Origin: Tubulanus polymorphus
Taxonomy: Eukaryota > Nemertea > Palaeonemertea > Tubulaniformes > Tubulanidae
Direction: 5' to 3'
Assembly (NCBI RefSeq): GCF_964204645.1
Contig: NC_134025.1
Coordinates: 14,841,001 to 14,905,000 of the forward strand
DNA length: 64,000 bases
The stretch's first letter is position 1, and every line of letters starts with the position of its first letter. Positions 1 through 10,339 of the stretch are shown piece after piece. A program made the position numbers and the translations under genes. The notes below the pieces were generated by a model. That model was not told the origin of the DNA and did no database searches. It saw only the letters and a program-made list of their open reading frames with translations.

Positions 1-678
1 GGTGTTTTAAAGCAGTAAATCGTGGTCAAACTATCAGATAAACCCATATCTATCAATTTTGAGCAGTAATGTGGCCGTTTTCGATATGTTTCCATTACAG
101 AAAATCACATTTTCAGTCAATACTTTGCAAAAACCGATGCTGAAATCAACCAGAATTGGCCCAAGAAATGTAGGTCACAATTTTCTATCTACCAAAAATT
201 GTCAACATTTTAATTTTTGTCACATTTTAGAAATTCATACACCCTTATTTTAATTTTCACCGGTATTTTCTTATTAACAACCCCTTTTTAATCATCTCGG
301 GGATTTCCGCCCGTGTTTGGAATCAATTCTATAACTCCGTTCCCGTGAAATTAAGAACGCGGGTGTGTCCCATATGTTGAAGGAAGTGGTCCACCCGGGA
401 ACTGGTAATCGTCTTTATGACTCTAAACACACAGTTCTTTAATGGTACAGCCTTGCTCTTTCTCGACATATTAAACGTAACTTCACAAAAATTTTTACTT
501 TCACAATCTTAAAAAGCGCCATCGAAGCTGCATCTGACTTATGGATCGTACGTGTTCAAATAGGGACTATAAAAATAAATAAAAATAAATTAGCTAATAT
601 TGTTGTTCTTCATTTTTATTTTTGCCACCTATCTTCATGTTGGGAATTTTTTGAGAATCAAAATAAAATATGTCATAA
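1..678. other. AT-rich intergenic sequence
   Basis: No coding region, RNA gene or repeat boundary could be supported. Short open frames at 59-253 and 600-884 have no recognisable domain; the second overlaps the start of a repeat and is chance. Confidence 0.5.
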
Positions 679-1361
679 CAAGAGCCCCAAGCCTGTCAGC
701 TTTTCATAAAATGGCAAATGATGATGCATTCTGTGGGTTAAATTTGTCAAAATACACTCCCAGCTCAGAGTCAATACCTAATAATTTACACAATACAATC
801 GTAGAATACAAAAGTAGCACAGACAGCGACTGGATCGGGCAGGAACAAATACCTCAGATAAATCTTTTCCCTTGGTCTTATTGATTTTAATGCGGAATAG
901 AATTGAATTGGATTTGATGTTTTTATTCATTCAATAAAGTGAAATTGAATTGGATTTGATATTTTTTTGCGGAATAAAATTTGATTAAATTCGTAGTTTG
1001 AGCACATGGCTAATTAGCATATCAAGGTCATCTATCCGATTTAAGAAAAAGCTATTTTTCCTGGACTTTGCACAATGGTCAATGATATTTTCCTGCTGAT
1101 TTCTGCGGCTAAGCCAATCATAGAATCGTCTTTGCTTTCTGATTTTCAATACCAATATTTTTGCGATCAGATAATCACAAAATAGCTCATATAAATTTTA
1201 ACGAGGCCCTCCTTCAAAATTCAGCTATGTAGGGTTTCGAGAATGGATAATGCTTTAATGAATGATTTGAATGAATATATGCTCAGTTGCACATTAAAAG
1301 AGCCTTTGCTCTGGAAACCATGTCATTTAAATTCGCTCCATTTGTATAGTAATAGGCTCAG
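679..1361 (+). repeat. Dispersed non-coding repeat, copy A
   Basis: This stretch aligns, with divergence and indels, to 25974-26565. Both copies begin at caagagcccca and share long patches: the block around aaaatggcaaatgatg, the block around ggctaagccaatcatag, and the block from gagaatggataatgct to ccatgtcatttaaattc. The open frame inside copy A (to 884) and those inside copy B do not stay in register between copies, so the repeat is probably non-coding. Copy A lacks the ggggcactatggc stretch that follows the first motif in copy B. The element class is not determined; no terminal inverted repeat or target duplication was found. Confidence 0.75.
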
Positions 1362-2527
1362 CCTACGGCTGGCCTAAAAATTGTCTTAAATTCATGATTT
1401 TATCAGTTGTTGAATAATTCGTTGAATGCTGATGGTAATGACTCCGCTCCACTGTCATGCAACCAAATTCATTGATCGCCATCAACACCTACAATAAATA
1501 AAACATGGCCGCTACCATGGCTCCACAGGTGAAGTGGGTGTCTGTGCAGGTGATGAATTCAACCAGTGTGTGGGCAAACAATCAAGGTCTGTCTCCATGG
1601 ATGATAGACCTACTATCGATGATATCGATAACAAGAATGTGACAAAAATCAAAATTTTGGAAAATGACAATTCTGGTACTGTATGTCATGTTGCACTATC
1701 ATGGGCCCCTTTAATACTCCTAAATCAGTTTAACTGCAATGTTCTACGCGTCTTCACAATAAAACCTGCCTCTTCAACCGGATAAGCAAAAGGCATAAGC
1801 TCACCTACCAACTCAAATTTAAGATATTTGAGGAAAAACGTGCCCTCTTCAATAAACTGCTTTATATTTTTAAGGAGCATGGAGTTGGTTTTAAAAACAC
1901 CCAGATATAGGTGCTGGGAAACCATGTATTTGATATAACTGTGGATTTATTATGGTACATTATGGTACATTGACCCACAAATGATAAAACAGGAACCCCA
2001 TGGATTCAGACTGCAAGAATTGTTTGGAGCATGTCAAAAATTCAACAATCCTGTCACACACATGAGTAGAAAACACCATTCAATTATAACAAAAATACAT
2101 AAAGAGTCCTCTTTATGTATTTTTGATTATAACCATATCCTAGTGACACAAGATAATTTAATATGTTGGAATAGAACGGGCCTGTTTTTGTCAAAATTAA
2201 AATGGAACTAATTATTCAATTATTCAGCAGATTAATTATTTTACTGTAGTAGGCTTTGCCTGCCAATATGAATGTTTCTTCATTAATAATTAAATTCTGG
2301 ATAAAACCCTATGCCTGTTTCTTGAGTTCCACATTGACAGTTTTTTAGGCCTACCACCAAAAATGAATTTTTACCCTGTGAAATTTTGCTGTGTTGTGAA
2401 ACTTAATTCGAATTTTAATTCATTTCTTCCCGATTGATTGTGTAGAGTCCTTAAAGATCTGAATGCTGACGCATCTTCACCATTGCTGAAACCATAGATT
2501 GAGACATTCACTGTTCTGAAAAGCAAC
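1362..2527. other. Unassigned intergenic stretch
   Basis: Open frames at 1534-1785 (+), 1725-1925 (-) and 1981-2211 (+) are short, mutually overlapping and without recognisable motifs. Nothing here is supported as a gene. Confidence 0.4.
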
Positions 2528-2854
2528 ATGGCGCTATTGGTGGAAGGTGTTAACAGATATGTCAAATACTTGGAAACAGCATTGGAAAAATCACTAGAGC
2601 GGCACAGTCATGATGTTCGACTCATAAGTCCAGATGATAATTTCAAAGTAGTGACAACTGAGAAATTAGATTCAGGTGTGATTTTGACTGCCACATAATT
2701 AACCATGTGGAGTGATTTGCCTGACCTTGATATGTATACTACAATACACTTGTTAGATTATGAGCCAGAGTGTTGTTCCATGTGTAGGCAATGGTTCGAC
2801 AAGTTACAAGTTCCTACAAGTGTAACAATTTATTCCTGTAACAAATGGGATTAA
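2528..2854 (+). pseudogene. Unrecognised ORF with one internal stop
   Basis: A frame opens at an ATG and would run 109 codons with one in-frame TAA at 2696-2698. The first 56 residues are hydrophilic and start MALLVEGVNRYVKYLETALE. After the stop the frame continues without a break and contains a cysteine pair in the context ECCSMCRQWFDKL before a TAA at 2852-2854. Reading through a single stop on both sides of continuous coding-like sequence suggests a recently broken gene or a transposon protein. I do not recognise the family. Chance is possible, since AT-rich DNA of this length can hold a 109-codon frame with one stop. Confidence 0.35.
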
Positions 2855-3222
2855 GACGGTCCATATTATAATCATTTTTATAAGTACATTTCTATATCAT
2901 ATTCATTATTTTCATTATATCTATTAATCGTATCGAAATATTAGTATGCAATCATCTTAGGAAAAGATATCTGAGTTTTTAGATTACGTACCATGTTATT
3001 GTATCAAAAGTTAGATTTATTAATTATGTAGTTTGTGACGGTCTCTGAGTATGGCAGTTGACAAAGCCTGTCTCTGCTCATACTCAGACCCAACGGCTCC
3101 TCCTGTATTGTCTCTGGTTGAAACCCAGAACTATTCTAACAATGAGTAATTAAAAGACGCGTATCTGTCAGTTTGTGTTCAGTTTATATTTTGGGGTTCC
3201 TAGGTGACCCTAGCTAGCCTAT
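2855..3222. other. AT-rich stretch, possible old LTR
   Basis: There are no coding signals. The segment from about 3030 to 3220 has a higher GC content and contains an agtaattaaaag stretch, weakly suggesting an LTR 3' part, but no paired copy, PBS or target duplication is visible. Left unassigned. Confidence 0.3.
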
Positions 3223-3520
3223 CAGGGCTCGAACTCTGCCTGTGTTCAACCAATCAACGTTGTTGTTCGATGGGTTGGGGAAATCGATGTGAAATTTTAG
3301 AAATTAAAAGCGTTTTCCGAGCACTTAGAGCGATCTTGAACCCATGAACGACTATTATATTTTGGAAGGTAATGGCTAGTTCCAATGTGGTACATCCTCA
3401 TTCGATGACATTCAGCATTTCATGCATTACGGGTCGAGTCCTGAATTATTGCAGTTAAAATGCGCCGATGAATGCTCACTAAAAATCATCACCCAGTAGT
3501 GTATAATATCTGAGGGCGTT
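3223..3520 (+). mobile_element. hAT-like non-autonomous element, left half
   Basis: From about 3290 to the gypsy insertion point the sequence aligns closely to 32492-32709. The outer part from 3223 begins cagggctcgaactc, which looks like a hAT-type terminus, but the first 70 bp differ from the 32 kb copy, so the left boundary is uncertain. The right half of the same element lies at 6356-6662; the two halves were separated by the LTR element at 3521-6351. No protein is encoded. Confidence 0.65.
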
Positions 3521-3982
3521 TGTCACCCTGATAAAATTTGCATATTTCATAATCATATAGATCTACAATGTCATATCGAACAGTTCATAACAACAATAAT
3601 AATAATATAATATAACTTATGACTATAGTGTCAATATGTGCTTTAAGGTCGTAATCAACATGTGACATTACTCAATATGTTTTCACCAAAATTAGCTATA
3701 GTCAGTGCTCATCGATAATTAATTAATGTCTCTCAAACATGTCACTAGGTGTTTGTTTGTGAGTCCTGATGTCTACAACTTGTCTGACACCTAGTTCTCA
3801 CATTATACTCATGATTCTGTATATAAAGACTATGTAAAGCTATGATAATCATTCTCATTCCGGGATGCAATAAAGATTGTACATATAAGGTTTAACTTGT
3901 TCCTGATGGATGGAATCCTGTACCGCTGGTGTAAATGCTAGTTCCCCAGCCAGCCCGCCGATACAACAACCAGCCGGTTACA
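3521..3982 (+). repeat. 5' LTR of gypsy-1
   Basis: The LTR is 462 bp, begins tgtcaccctg and ends ccggttaca, so it has the TG...CA ends expected of an LTR. Its last 50 bp recur exactly at 6302-6351, which defines the end. A tgcaataaag motif at 3866-3875 may be the polyadenylation signal. The internal sequence starts gatggtggagaaccc; the tggtggagaaccc part sits where a tRNA primer-binding site is expected, but I could not name the tRNA. Confidence 0.88.
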
Positions 3983-4525
3983 GATGGTGGAGAACCCAAA
4001 TTTAAGTCCTCGTGACTTAGACAAGTACAGACGAAGCTGCTGATCTACGGATTGTGACTGAAACATACCACAAAATAGAAGATCGCATTCAACTACACTT
4101 GTGACAAGACCGTGCTGATCGCCGAAATCGCTGCTGTTTTGGTGGATACAACACATTATGGTAACTTGTTGTCAGCCATAGGTAATATAATTGAATCTTT
4201 GTCTCGAATTAGTGGTCGGATATTGAGTATAGGAAATTATAGCTGTTTGAGTTTGGGAGCATTACCGTGTAGTTGAGCAGTTTGGTATATGTCACAAGTT
4301 TCGATTGTTCAATGCAAAGTATTTTTCTAGCTATACATTATTCATAATCAGTTTCATTTCGTTCAGTACACTTACGTGGTATACACTTCAAAAAGATGAA
4401 GCGCATACATTGTAGTAAGGATGTTTGTCGCAAAGAAGCATCTCGATTATGGGTATCTGATATCAATGCGGTTGATATAAGCTTAGTTTCAGGGTTGAAT
4501 CGGAATATTATAAACGTTGATATAA
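3983..4525 (+). pseudogene. gypsy-1 leader and degraded gag region
   Basis: This covers the primer-binding region and what should be gag. Open frames are short (for example 4396-4578) and no capsid or zinc-knuckle signature can be read. With only about 540 bp between LTR and protease, most of gag must be deleted or badly eroded. Confidence 0.5.
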
Positions 4526-5002
4526 CACTCCCAACGAGCATTAGTCGATACAGGTGCATCAATTTCATGTATTGCTAGATCAACGGTCGAAGGATGTATC
4601 AAAAATCCCATATATAGTCATTCGGATATAAACATTATTAGAGGAGTTTGTGGGGAAGCACATTCAGTAATTGGTAGAATTGATGTACTCATTTGCATTC
4701 AATCTCATGTATTAACGCATAAGTTTTATGTATTCGATAGGCTACATACAGATGTCATTCTAGGACTAGATTTTTTGAAGGAAAACAATGTAAACATTGA
4801 CCTTGCATCAGGCACAATTGAATTTAAAGATGTTTCCATTCCATTAAAGATTCTTAGGAATAAACAAGAGCTGTACAGAAATAAAGCTAAAACGATTAAC
4901 AAGATAGTTATTTCACCAAATACTAAACAAATAGTTCAAATAAGTGTCGATACGTTGGCGGAAGGTTCATTGGTTGTTTTTGAACCACAAGTTATTGAAT
5001 AA
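4526..5002 (+). pseudogene. pol: gypsy-1 pol: retropepsin region
   Basis: The frame opens after a stop at 4523-4525 and reads through to TAA at 5000-5002. It contains the aspartic-protease active site ALVDTGASISCI (4538 onward) and the second protease signature VILGLDFLKEN near 4755-4787, the usual Ty3/gypsy protease pattern. There is no start codon, as expected for a pol part of a polyprotein. Near position 5000 the coding sense passes to another frame, so a one-base indel separates protease from the following RT part. In an active element this enzyme would cleave the Gag-Pol polyprotein. Confidence 0.85.
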
Positions 5003-5786
5003 ATGTTTAGGTGGAGGTAAAACATTATGTAAAATCACGGACGGTAAAATTTTCGCTACTATTGTGAATCCTACTAATGAACCGATTCAAATTTCAAAAG
5101 ATTATGTGCTTGGATTTGCATACAATGTAACTGACGATGATTGTTTTGATTTCGCAGATGACAATACTAGTGCAAACATTTTCTCCATTGATACTGAAAC
5201 ACCACGTGATTATGATGAAAAAAATAAAATAGCGGAAAATTTAGGCACAAAAATTCCGGCAAATTCAGGATTGTCTCTTGAACAAAAGGAGAGATTAATG
5301 TATTTAATTGGATGTAATAGGTCAATATTTGCTAGTAACTTACAAGAAATCCGCAAAACTTCATTAGTTACGCATAAGATAGAAACAACTGATGACGACC
5401 CTATAATTCAAAGACCTTATCGCAAAAGTCCACATTTGAGACAGGTAGAAAACGACTTGGTTAACGAACTGTTAGATGCCGATCTCATAGAACCAACTGA
5501 TTCTGTTTTCAATAATCCTGTGGTTTTGGTCAGAAAACCAGACAATACGTATAGGTTTACTATTGATTTTAGAAAACTGAATTCGAAGCAATATGTATTG
5601 TGTTTCATTGATGATCTAATCATATTCTCTCAAGATTTTGACAATCACCTAGTTCATTTATCAAATGTTTTTGAGAAGCTTAAACAAGCCGGTCTAACTG
5701 CCAAACCGACTAAGTGTGAATTTGCAGTCCCAGAAATTGAATATCTGGGTTATACCTTATCTGCTGAGGGTCTTCGGTTTAAGTAG
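4944..5786 (+). pseudogene. pol: gypsy-1 pol: reverse transcriptase with internal deletion
   Basis: The frame carries the linker between protease and RT, then the N-terminal RT fingers (EPTDSVFNNPVVLVRKPDN, then TIDFRKLNSK), and then jumps directly to the catalytic YVLCFIDDLIIFS and the thumb-proximal KPTKCEFAVPEIEYLGY. About 100 residues normally lying between FRKLN and the F-x-DD motif, including the first catalytic Asp, are missing. The frame ends at 5784-5786 just after the RT; no RNase H follows. The first 20 or so residues lie out of register with the upstream protease frame. Family assignment to Ty3/gypsy is firm; function is lost. Confidence 0.88.
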
Positions 5787-6301
5787 ACGAGATTATGATA
5801 AACCTCCTCCTCCTAGACCTGATGATCCTTCACAAGAAACTGTTTTCACAGCAATGACAAATGGATCTCAGTCTTATGAAGTCATGTTTGATTATACTAG
5901 CCCCGTGGTGGCTGAGTTAACTCCTGATACTTATAAGGAGATTGAACTGATTAAACCTGCTAATATAACTCACTTACAGCAGAATTGCCCTGAAGTTTGT
6001 CACATGTTGGTACATAAGTTAGATCCATCATATGCTGTCAACGATGAAAAACTGTTTCGAAAGCTCAGTTGGAGGGCCGACCAATATGGTATTATCGATG
6101 GCACGTTATATTATTTGTATACGCCTAGAGTTACTGGTATTCCTAAAGCCAAGAAGGTCATCCCAGTTCTTGAAGTTCCTAGGTCATTACGGTCGAAAAT
6201 ATTGAAAGCTTACCATGATTCATTAGTGGGGGGTTGCCACCAGGGTCGAGATCGTCTTTATGGTGTTTTACGTAATAAATATCATTGGGATTCCATGTAT
6301 G
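5787..6301 (+). pseudogene. pol: gypsy-1 pol: spacer and integrase zinc-binding start
   Basis: Coding resumes in another frame (open through 6384) with a proline-rich spacer, then a stretch typical of the pre-integrase region, and ends with the His-His half of the integrase HHCC zinc-binding domain in the context ILKAYHDSLVGGCHQGRDR. The Cys-Cys half and the catalytic core are absent because the sequence passes at 6302 straight into the LTR tail. RNase H, which should precede this region, is deleted. Confidence 0.8.
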
Positions 6302-6351
6302 AAATGCTAGTTCCCCAGCCAGCCCGCCGATACAACAACCAGCCGGTTACA
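6302..6351 (+). repeat. 3' LTR stub of gypsy-1
   Basis: Fifty bases identical to the end of the 5' LTR (3933-3982), ending ccggttaca and followed by the target duplication cgtt. The rest of the 3' LTR was removed by the same deletion that truncated integrase. Confidence 0.9.
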
Positions 6352-6662
6352 CGTTCGCCACACACGCGTGGCAACAGTAAGTAGGCCTATGTACATTACT
6401 ACGGTTGCCACACGCGCGTGTCTGCAACCAATCGATAAAATACATACACACTCATCGTAGTAGACACAAAATCAGTGTTGCAATCAATATGCATTGAAAT
6501 GCGATACTTTTACGCGACGATAAGTAAAACAGGCACTGAACGCTTTTACGGTTCACCTGATTACCGATCGCGCCAGACCAATTGAATGAGATCGTCACCC
6601 CCCCCCCCATACTTTTACAACAATTTTGGACTATTTGGATCTGTGGGGAATTCTCATCCCTG
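6352..6662 (+). mobile_element. hAT-like non-autonomous element, right half
   Basis: Aligns to 32709-33045 and continues the element interrupted at 3520. Next to the insertion point lies an imperfect inverted repeat (cgccacacacgcgtggcaac facing gttgccacacgcgcgtgt), so the retrotransposon entered at the foot of a potential stem-loop. The element ends ttctcatccctg at 6662, the expected hAT-style CAGGG terminus read on the other strand. A run of ten C residues occurs near 6598-6608. Confidence 0.75.
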
Positions 6663-8041
6663 CTGTTCATATTTTCTACAACGGCGCCTCACAAACGCAC
6701 GCATTTAGTTTGGCTACTGAAGTCATAATACTTCAAAAAGTTGACAAAGAAAAGAAGAACAGTTGATTTATGTAGAATGTTTAATTTGAAGGCTCGACCC
6801 GGCTCATCGAACAGGTAAACTCAAGCAATTTGTCAGTGTTTTTATTAATCATATTAGCTGTCAGGTCATTTGGTAAACCAAAATCAATCAATCATATGGA
6901 AGGGAGCATAGCTTCCTTCTTGTGAGTATTTTCCATGTAAAATCTTGGTAGGACTGAAGAAAAATAAAGAATGAAAACTAGATTGGATTGAATTCCAATG
7001 ATGAGAAATCTTACTTTTTTCAAATGATCATAAATAGATCATAAATCAAGACGGAAGTATATCAGGAAAGGGTTTGTTTTAACGTTAGATATGATAAATT
7101 CAAAGGGGACCAGTGCTCCAAGTAATGCCTAACCTGTGTCCCCTTGAACCAAGAAATTTATATGAAAATCCGTCAAAGGACACGATCTCCACGAAATCAC
7201 ACACAACTGCATGATGATTTATCATGGATATTTGTAGTAGTGGGTTTTCCCCAATGAATCAACATAGACACCTTCCGTACGAAATTGAGAAGAAATCAAT
7301 ACAATTTATATATCTCGCATTAAACATTGTCACACTGTTACCAAGATTTCCATTATTACAAAAACAATCATCTATAGACTTGCAACATTTTTTAAATGGA
7401 AAGCCCTAATTCGATTTTGAAGACCATTGCTGAATTTGAGGCCTTGAATTTCCCTTTTAATAATTCAATAATTGCAAGGCCCGCTATGAACGGAATCCTG
7501 TAGCAACGAGCAACAGCCAACATGTGCGCCACTTCCAGCTTTGCTGACAACTGATTGGAATATTGCCAATATCTTGGAAAACTTTAATTAGGCCACGTGC
7601 ATCGAGGCGCGTTTTTCTCATAGCTAGCAATAGTGAGTTGAGTCAAACCACGCGGCAGTAGTCTGAGTGAAGCGTGTGTGAAGCATATATTCACAAATAC
7701 TTCTGACCAGAAAATATACAGTCCTGCTGATAGCAGAAAAAGCCATCGATGTTGGGTTGAAAAAATCAGCCGGGTCTAAAAGGACTGACAGACGGGTCCG
7801 GGACCAAATTAGTTACCAATGGTTAGTCCAAATTAGGTTTTTTTTGGTTTATTCAGCTTATGGTAGGAAATGACATGTTTGGTTGATTCATAGCATGTTC
7901 AGTGATACATTGCGCAAGATCTTTTGAATGCTCCGGCATAAGTCACTGTGCCTCAGTACTTTCCTTGAGTTAAGTTATAAAACATTTGTTTTGACTATAT
8001 AGGCATATGTTTAGAAGCTACTATTTATTTTTTTCTTCAAC
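6663..8041. other. Unassigned intergenic stretch
   Basis: No coding region or recognised repeat. The frame at 7224-7409 is short and unsupported. Confidence 0.4.
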
Positions 8042-8434
8042 CTCTACAGCAAAGTATCGGATACAACCGAGTTTATATTTTGCCCCCAGAACATAGTTGT
8101 AACGAGGTTTGACTGTAGTGAGGATGGGGTTTTGTTGGAGAAACCCATATTGATGAATTATACAGATGGTGGTCCTGACCACAGAACATATTATTCTGTT
8201 CAGCTGACTGCTATTGGGATATTTTTACTACTTGAGCTAGACATGTATGTCACTGCTAGGACATATCCTGGTGGGGCTTATGCTAATCTGGCTAAAAGAT
8301 ATAATTCTTAACTGAATTTAGCACCTCAGAATGTTTCTACAAACAGAAAAGAATGGGTCGTTGAAGCCAGCTTTACTCGAGTCGATGAAAGACTAGAGAA
8401 TCGAGAAATTCTGAAAGAAAGGTTCACACAATAA
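8042..8434 (+). pseudogene. Transposase-like protein fragment with TDGGPDH motif
   Basis: One frame reads for 131 codons with a single internal TAA at 8309-8311 and a terminal TAA at 8432-8434. It includes PILMNYTDGGPDHRTYYSVQ followed by a hydrophobic stretch and LDMYVTARTYP. I recognise this from a widespread, poorly characterised protein family of sponges, cnidarians and other invertebrates in which TDGGPDH is followed by a conserved block containing an acidic residue, an arrangement resembling a DDE transposase core. Here that later block is altered (GGAYANLAKRYNS) and then stopped. There is no start codon and no flanking exon, so this is a decayed fragment. The transposase role is inference. 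Confidence 0.6.
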
Positions 8435-9546
8435 AGCTCAGCGGCTAACCAACCAGGGTGAGTTATTAGTAAAAGTTGCATGGAGCAAAACCCTGTTGCA
8501 TGTCTGTTTAATATTTGAAATCACTTTTCATTTCAGATTTTATAATTTGAAGATGATATTTTTTTATTACGAAATAGGCTTGGTAACACAAAATCATTGG
8601 CTGTGGTTTTCAAATTCATAAAACATAGGACTCTATTTACTCAAATGCTTTAATGAGTATTCCTATATAGGCTAATAGTAATATTATTTTTTCAAAGATT
8701 TAAAAATACTTATTATCTATGAATTTTTCAGGTCTATTCTGCAGCACTAAAAATTGGAATTGAGGACATATGGACACATGGACATATAACCCACGCTTGC
8801 TAGATGTTATTGGCCACTATGTGGTAGGGTCCTCCAAATCTAATTATTTTCTCATTGATTATCGGATAATAAAGGATTCAGTACAAATAGTGAGCGGTGA
8901 TTCTCGTGTACTCTTCACCAATTAGTCATAATTCCCATTTAAAGACAGTGTCATTTTTTAAATGTTTCCTGCGTTTATTGACCTTGCTTAGGAACGCGTA
9001 AACAAACAAATGGTAAATTATGGCTGCTTCATGTAAAGCAATCGGCGAAAACATGGCCAGAATGGTCAAGAAAATGAAATGTTTACATCAGAGTACAGAC
9101 TGATTGTTGACAAGGTTATGAGCTTTATTCATAATTTTTACAACTAAACAACTAAAAGCAACAGAAGATATAATATGGGAACGATGCGATCAAACCATTC
9201 TTTGTGAATGAACCATTCGTATGAAACGCCCCCATAGTTCAACTCGGTCAGAAAAAGAGGATCATACAGATGATATAGTTGAAGCCATACAATTGCCAGA
9301 TGCTACAAGAAAGTTCCCAAATATAATGATGCATTCAAGTGATTTGATAATGTTTAGAGAGTGTATGTGTGAAAACCGATCCCCTAAAGTGCATTCTGAT
9401 ATGAGCCAATCATTAGATGATCGCCTGAGTAAGATCGAAAATGAATTATGTAAAATGTCTAAATGTTGATATCTCAAGTCGAAGTGTCTTTCTGCACAGA
9501 AAATTTGCTATATTCTTCAGCCATCAAGTCTAAGGCCCTGATTATC
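8435..9546. other. Unassigned stretch with one small ORF
   Basis: Mostly AT-rich. The only notable frame is 9221-9469, listed separately. Confidence 0.4.
9221..9469 (+). CDS. Small hypothetical ORF, possible LINE ORF1 fragment
   Basis: An 82-residue frame: hydrophilic N-terminus, then a middle section with EAIQLPDATRKFPNIMMHSS, ending in a short helix-prone stretch DDRLSKIENELCKMSK that could form a coiled coil. This order loosely resembles the start of ORF1-type proteins of non-LTR retrotransposons, but I cannot support the assignment. A frame of this size on the opposite strand (9262-9477) is its shadow. Confidence 0.25.
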   Translation: MKRPHSSTRSEKEDHTDDIVEAIQLPDATRKFPNIMMHSSDLIMFRECMCENRSPKVHSDMSQSLDDRLSKIENELCKMSKC

Positions 9547-10339
9547 CAGGGGCGGATCCAGACCGTATTAGCCGTATTGCCCAATACGGTCTAGAATTTT
9601 TAAGTGCCCTTCGAAATTTCACCGGCAATATTTTTGACGGCATTATTTCAGCAACCGCTAATTCCGTGTCCGTAATCCGGGCATAATTATAAAATTAATC
9701 GGTATATACTGCTGTCAAGAAAGTGAGGAGAGATAATCATATTTGTAAAGCCTTTAATCATGATAAATTAAAAAGGGCACTTTCCTTTTGCAAGGGGCAC
9801 TCATGCTTTAGATGAGGGCACCTTGTCCTTCCTTGCCTTTTCAGGGAGGGCTAAAGGGGCACTCGTACTTTAGAAGAGGGCACTATACGCGGAAAATGTT
9901 GAAGAAAAGGGCACTTTTTTGCCTAATTTGTAAAATTTTAGGGGCACTTTTGGTTTGGAAGATGGCACACGACATAAGGATAAATGTGAAGACGAGGCAA
10001 TTTTTGCCGATTGTTAACAATGAAGGGGCACTTAGCCGTATTCTGTATAATTGTAAAGGGGCACTTTTAAAGATTATAGGGGCACTAGGCGAAGTTGGCG
10101 ACAACCATTCTTTCATGGGTTCGCCAGCTTCATTGTTTATCCGCATCTGTTGAAATCTTGTCTCGAATTCGTTTATTCTGGATTGCTCTGCTAGCCTCTA
10201 GAAGCCCTCTAAAAGCCTTTAAGGACTTCGCGCCTTCGGCGCTCGCATTGACCTGTATACTGGGTGTGCCCTAAGATCAGAAAGGTGCCCTTAAATTTCC
10301 TTCCAATACTGTCTACCCATCCCCCTGGATCCGCCCCTG
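9547..10339 (+). mobile_element. hAT-like non-autonomous element with 15 bp TIRs
   Basis: The left end CAGGGGCGGATCCAG and the right end CTGGATCCGCCCCTG are perfect inverted repeats, a terminus well known among hAT-type transposons. The flanks share ttatc on both sides (9542-9546 and 10340-10344), suggesting a 5 bp target duplication rather than the classical 8 bp. The 793 bp interior encodes no transposase; frames at 9812-10153 and on the other strand are chance. The interior repeats the motif ggggcact many times (for example near 9797, 9856, 9940, 10025, 10057, 10079) and contains a GC-rich hairpin gcgccttcggcgc at 10229. Confidence 0.85.

Larger units (their letters stand above)
3521..6351 (+). 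mobile_element. Ty3/gypsy LTR retrotransposon, internally deleted (gypsy-1)
   Basis: The copy has a 5' LTR (3521-3982), a protease-RT-integrase order typical of Ty3/gypsy, and only the last 50 bp of the 3' LTR (6302-6351). The 4 bp target duplication cgtt flanks it (3517-3520 and 6352-6355). The paralogous host repeat at 32.7 kb has a single catt at this point, so it records the empty site. Gag is not recognisable, the RT catalytic centre is shortened, RNase H is absent, and integrase stops after its zinc-binding region where the sequence jumps to the LTR tail. The copy is dead and shorter than a full gypsy element (usually about 5 kb). Confidence 0.93.

Noticed and set aside
600-884. 94-codon ORF that resembles part of the ORF at 25795-26184
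   Set aside because: The similarity reflects a shared DNA repeat; indels between the copies do not preserve the frame, so it is not a conserved protein.
9812-10153. 113-codon ORF and its antisense partner
   Set aside because: They lie inside a non-autonomous hAT-like element and are composed of its ggggcact repeats.
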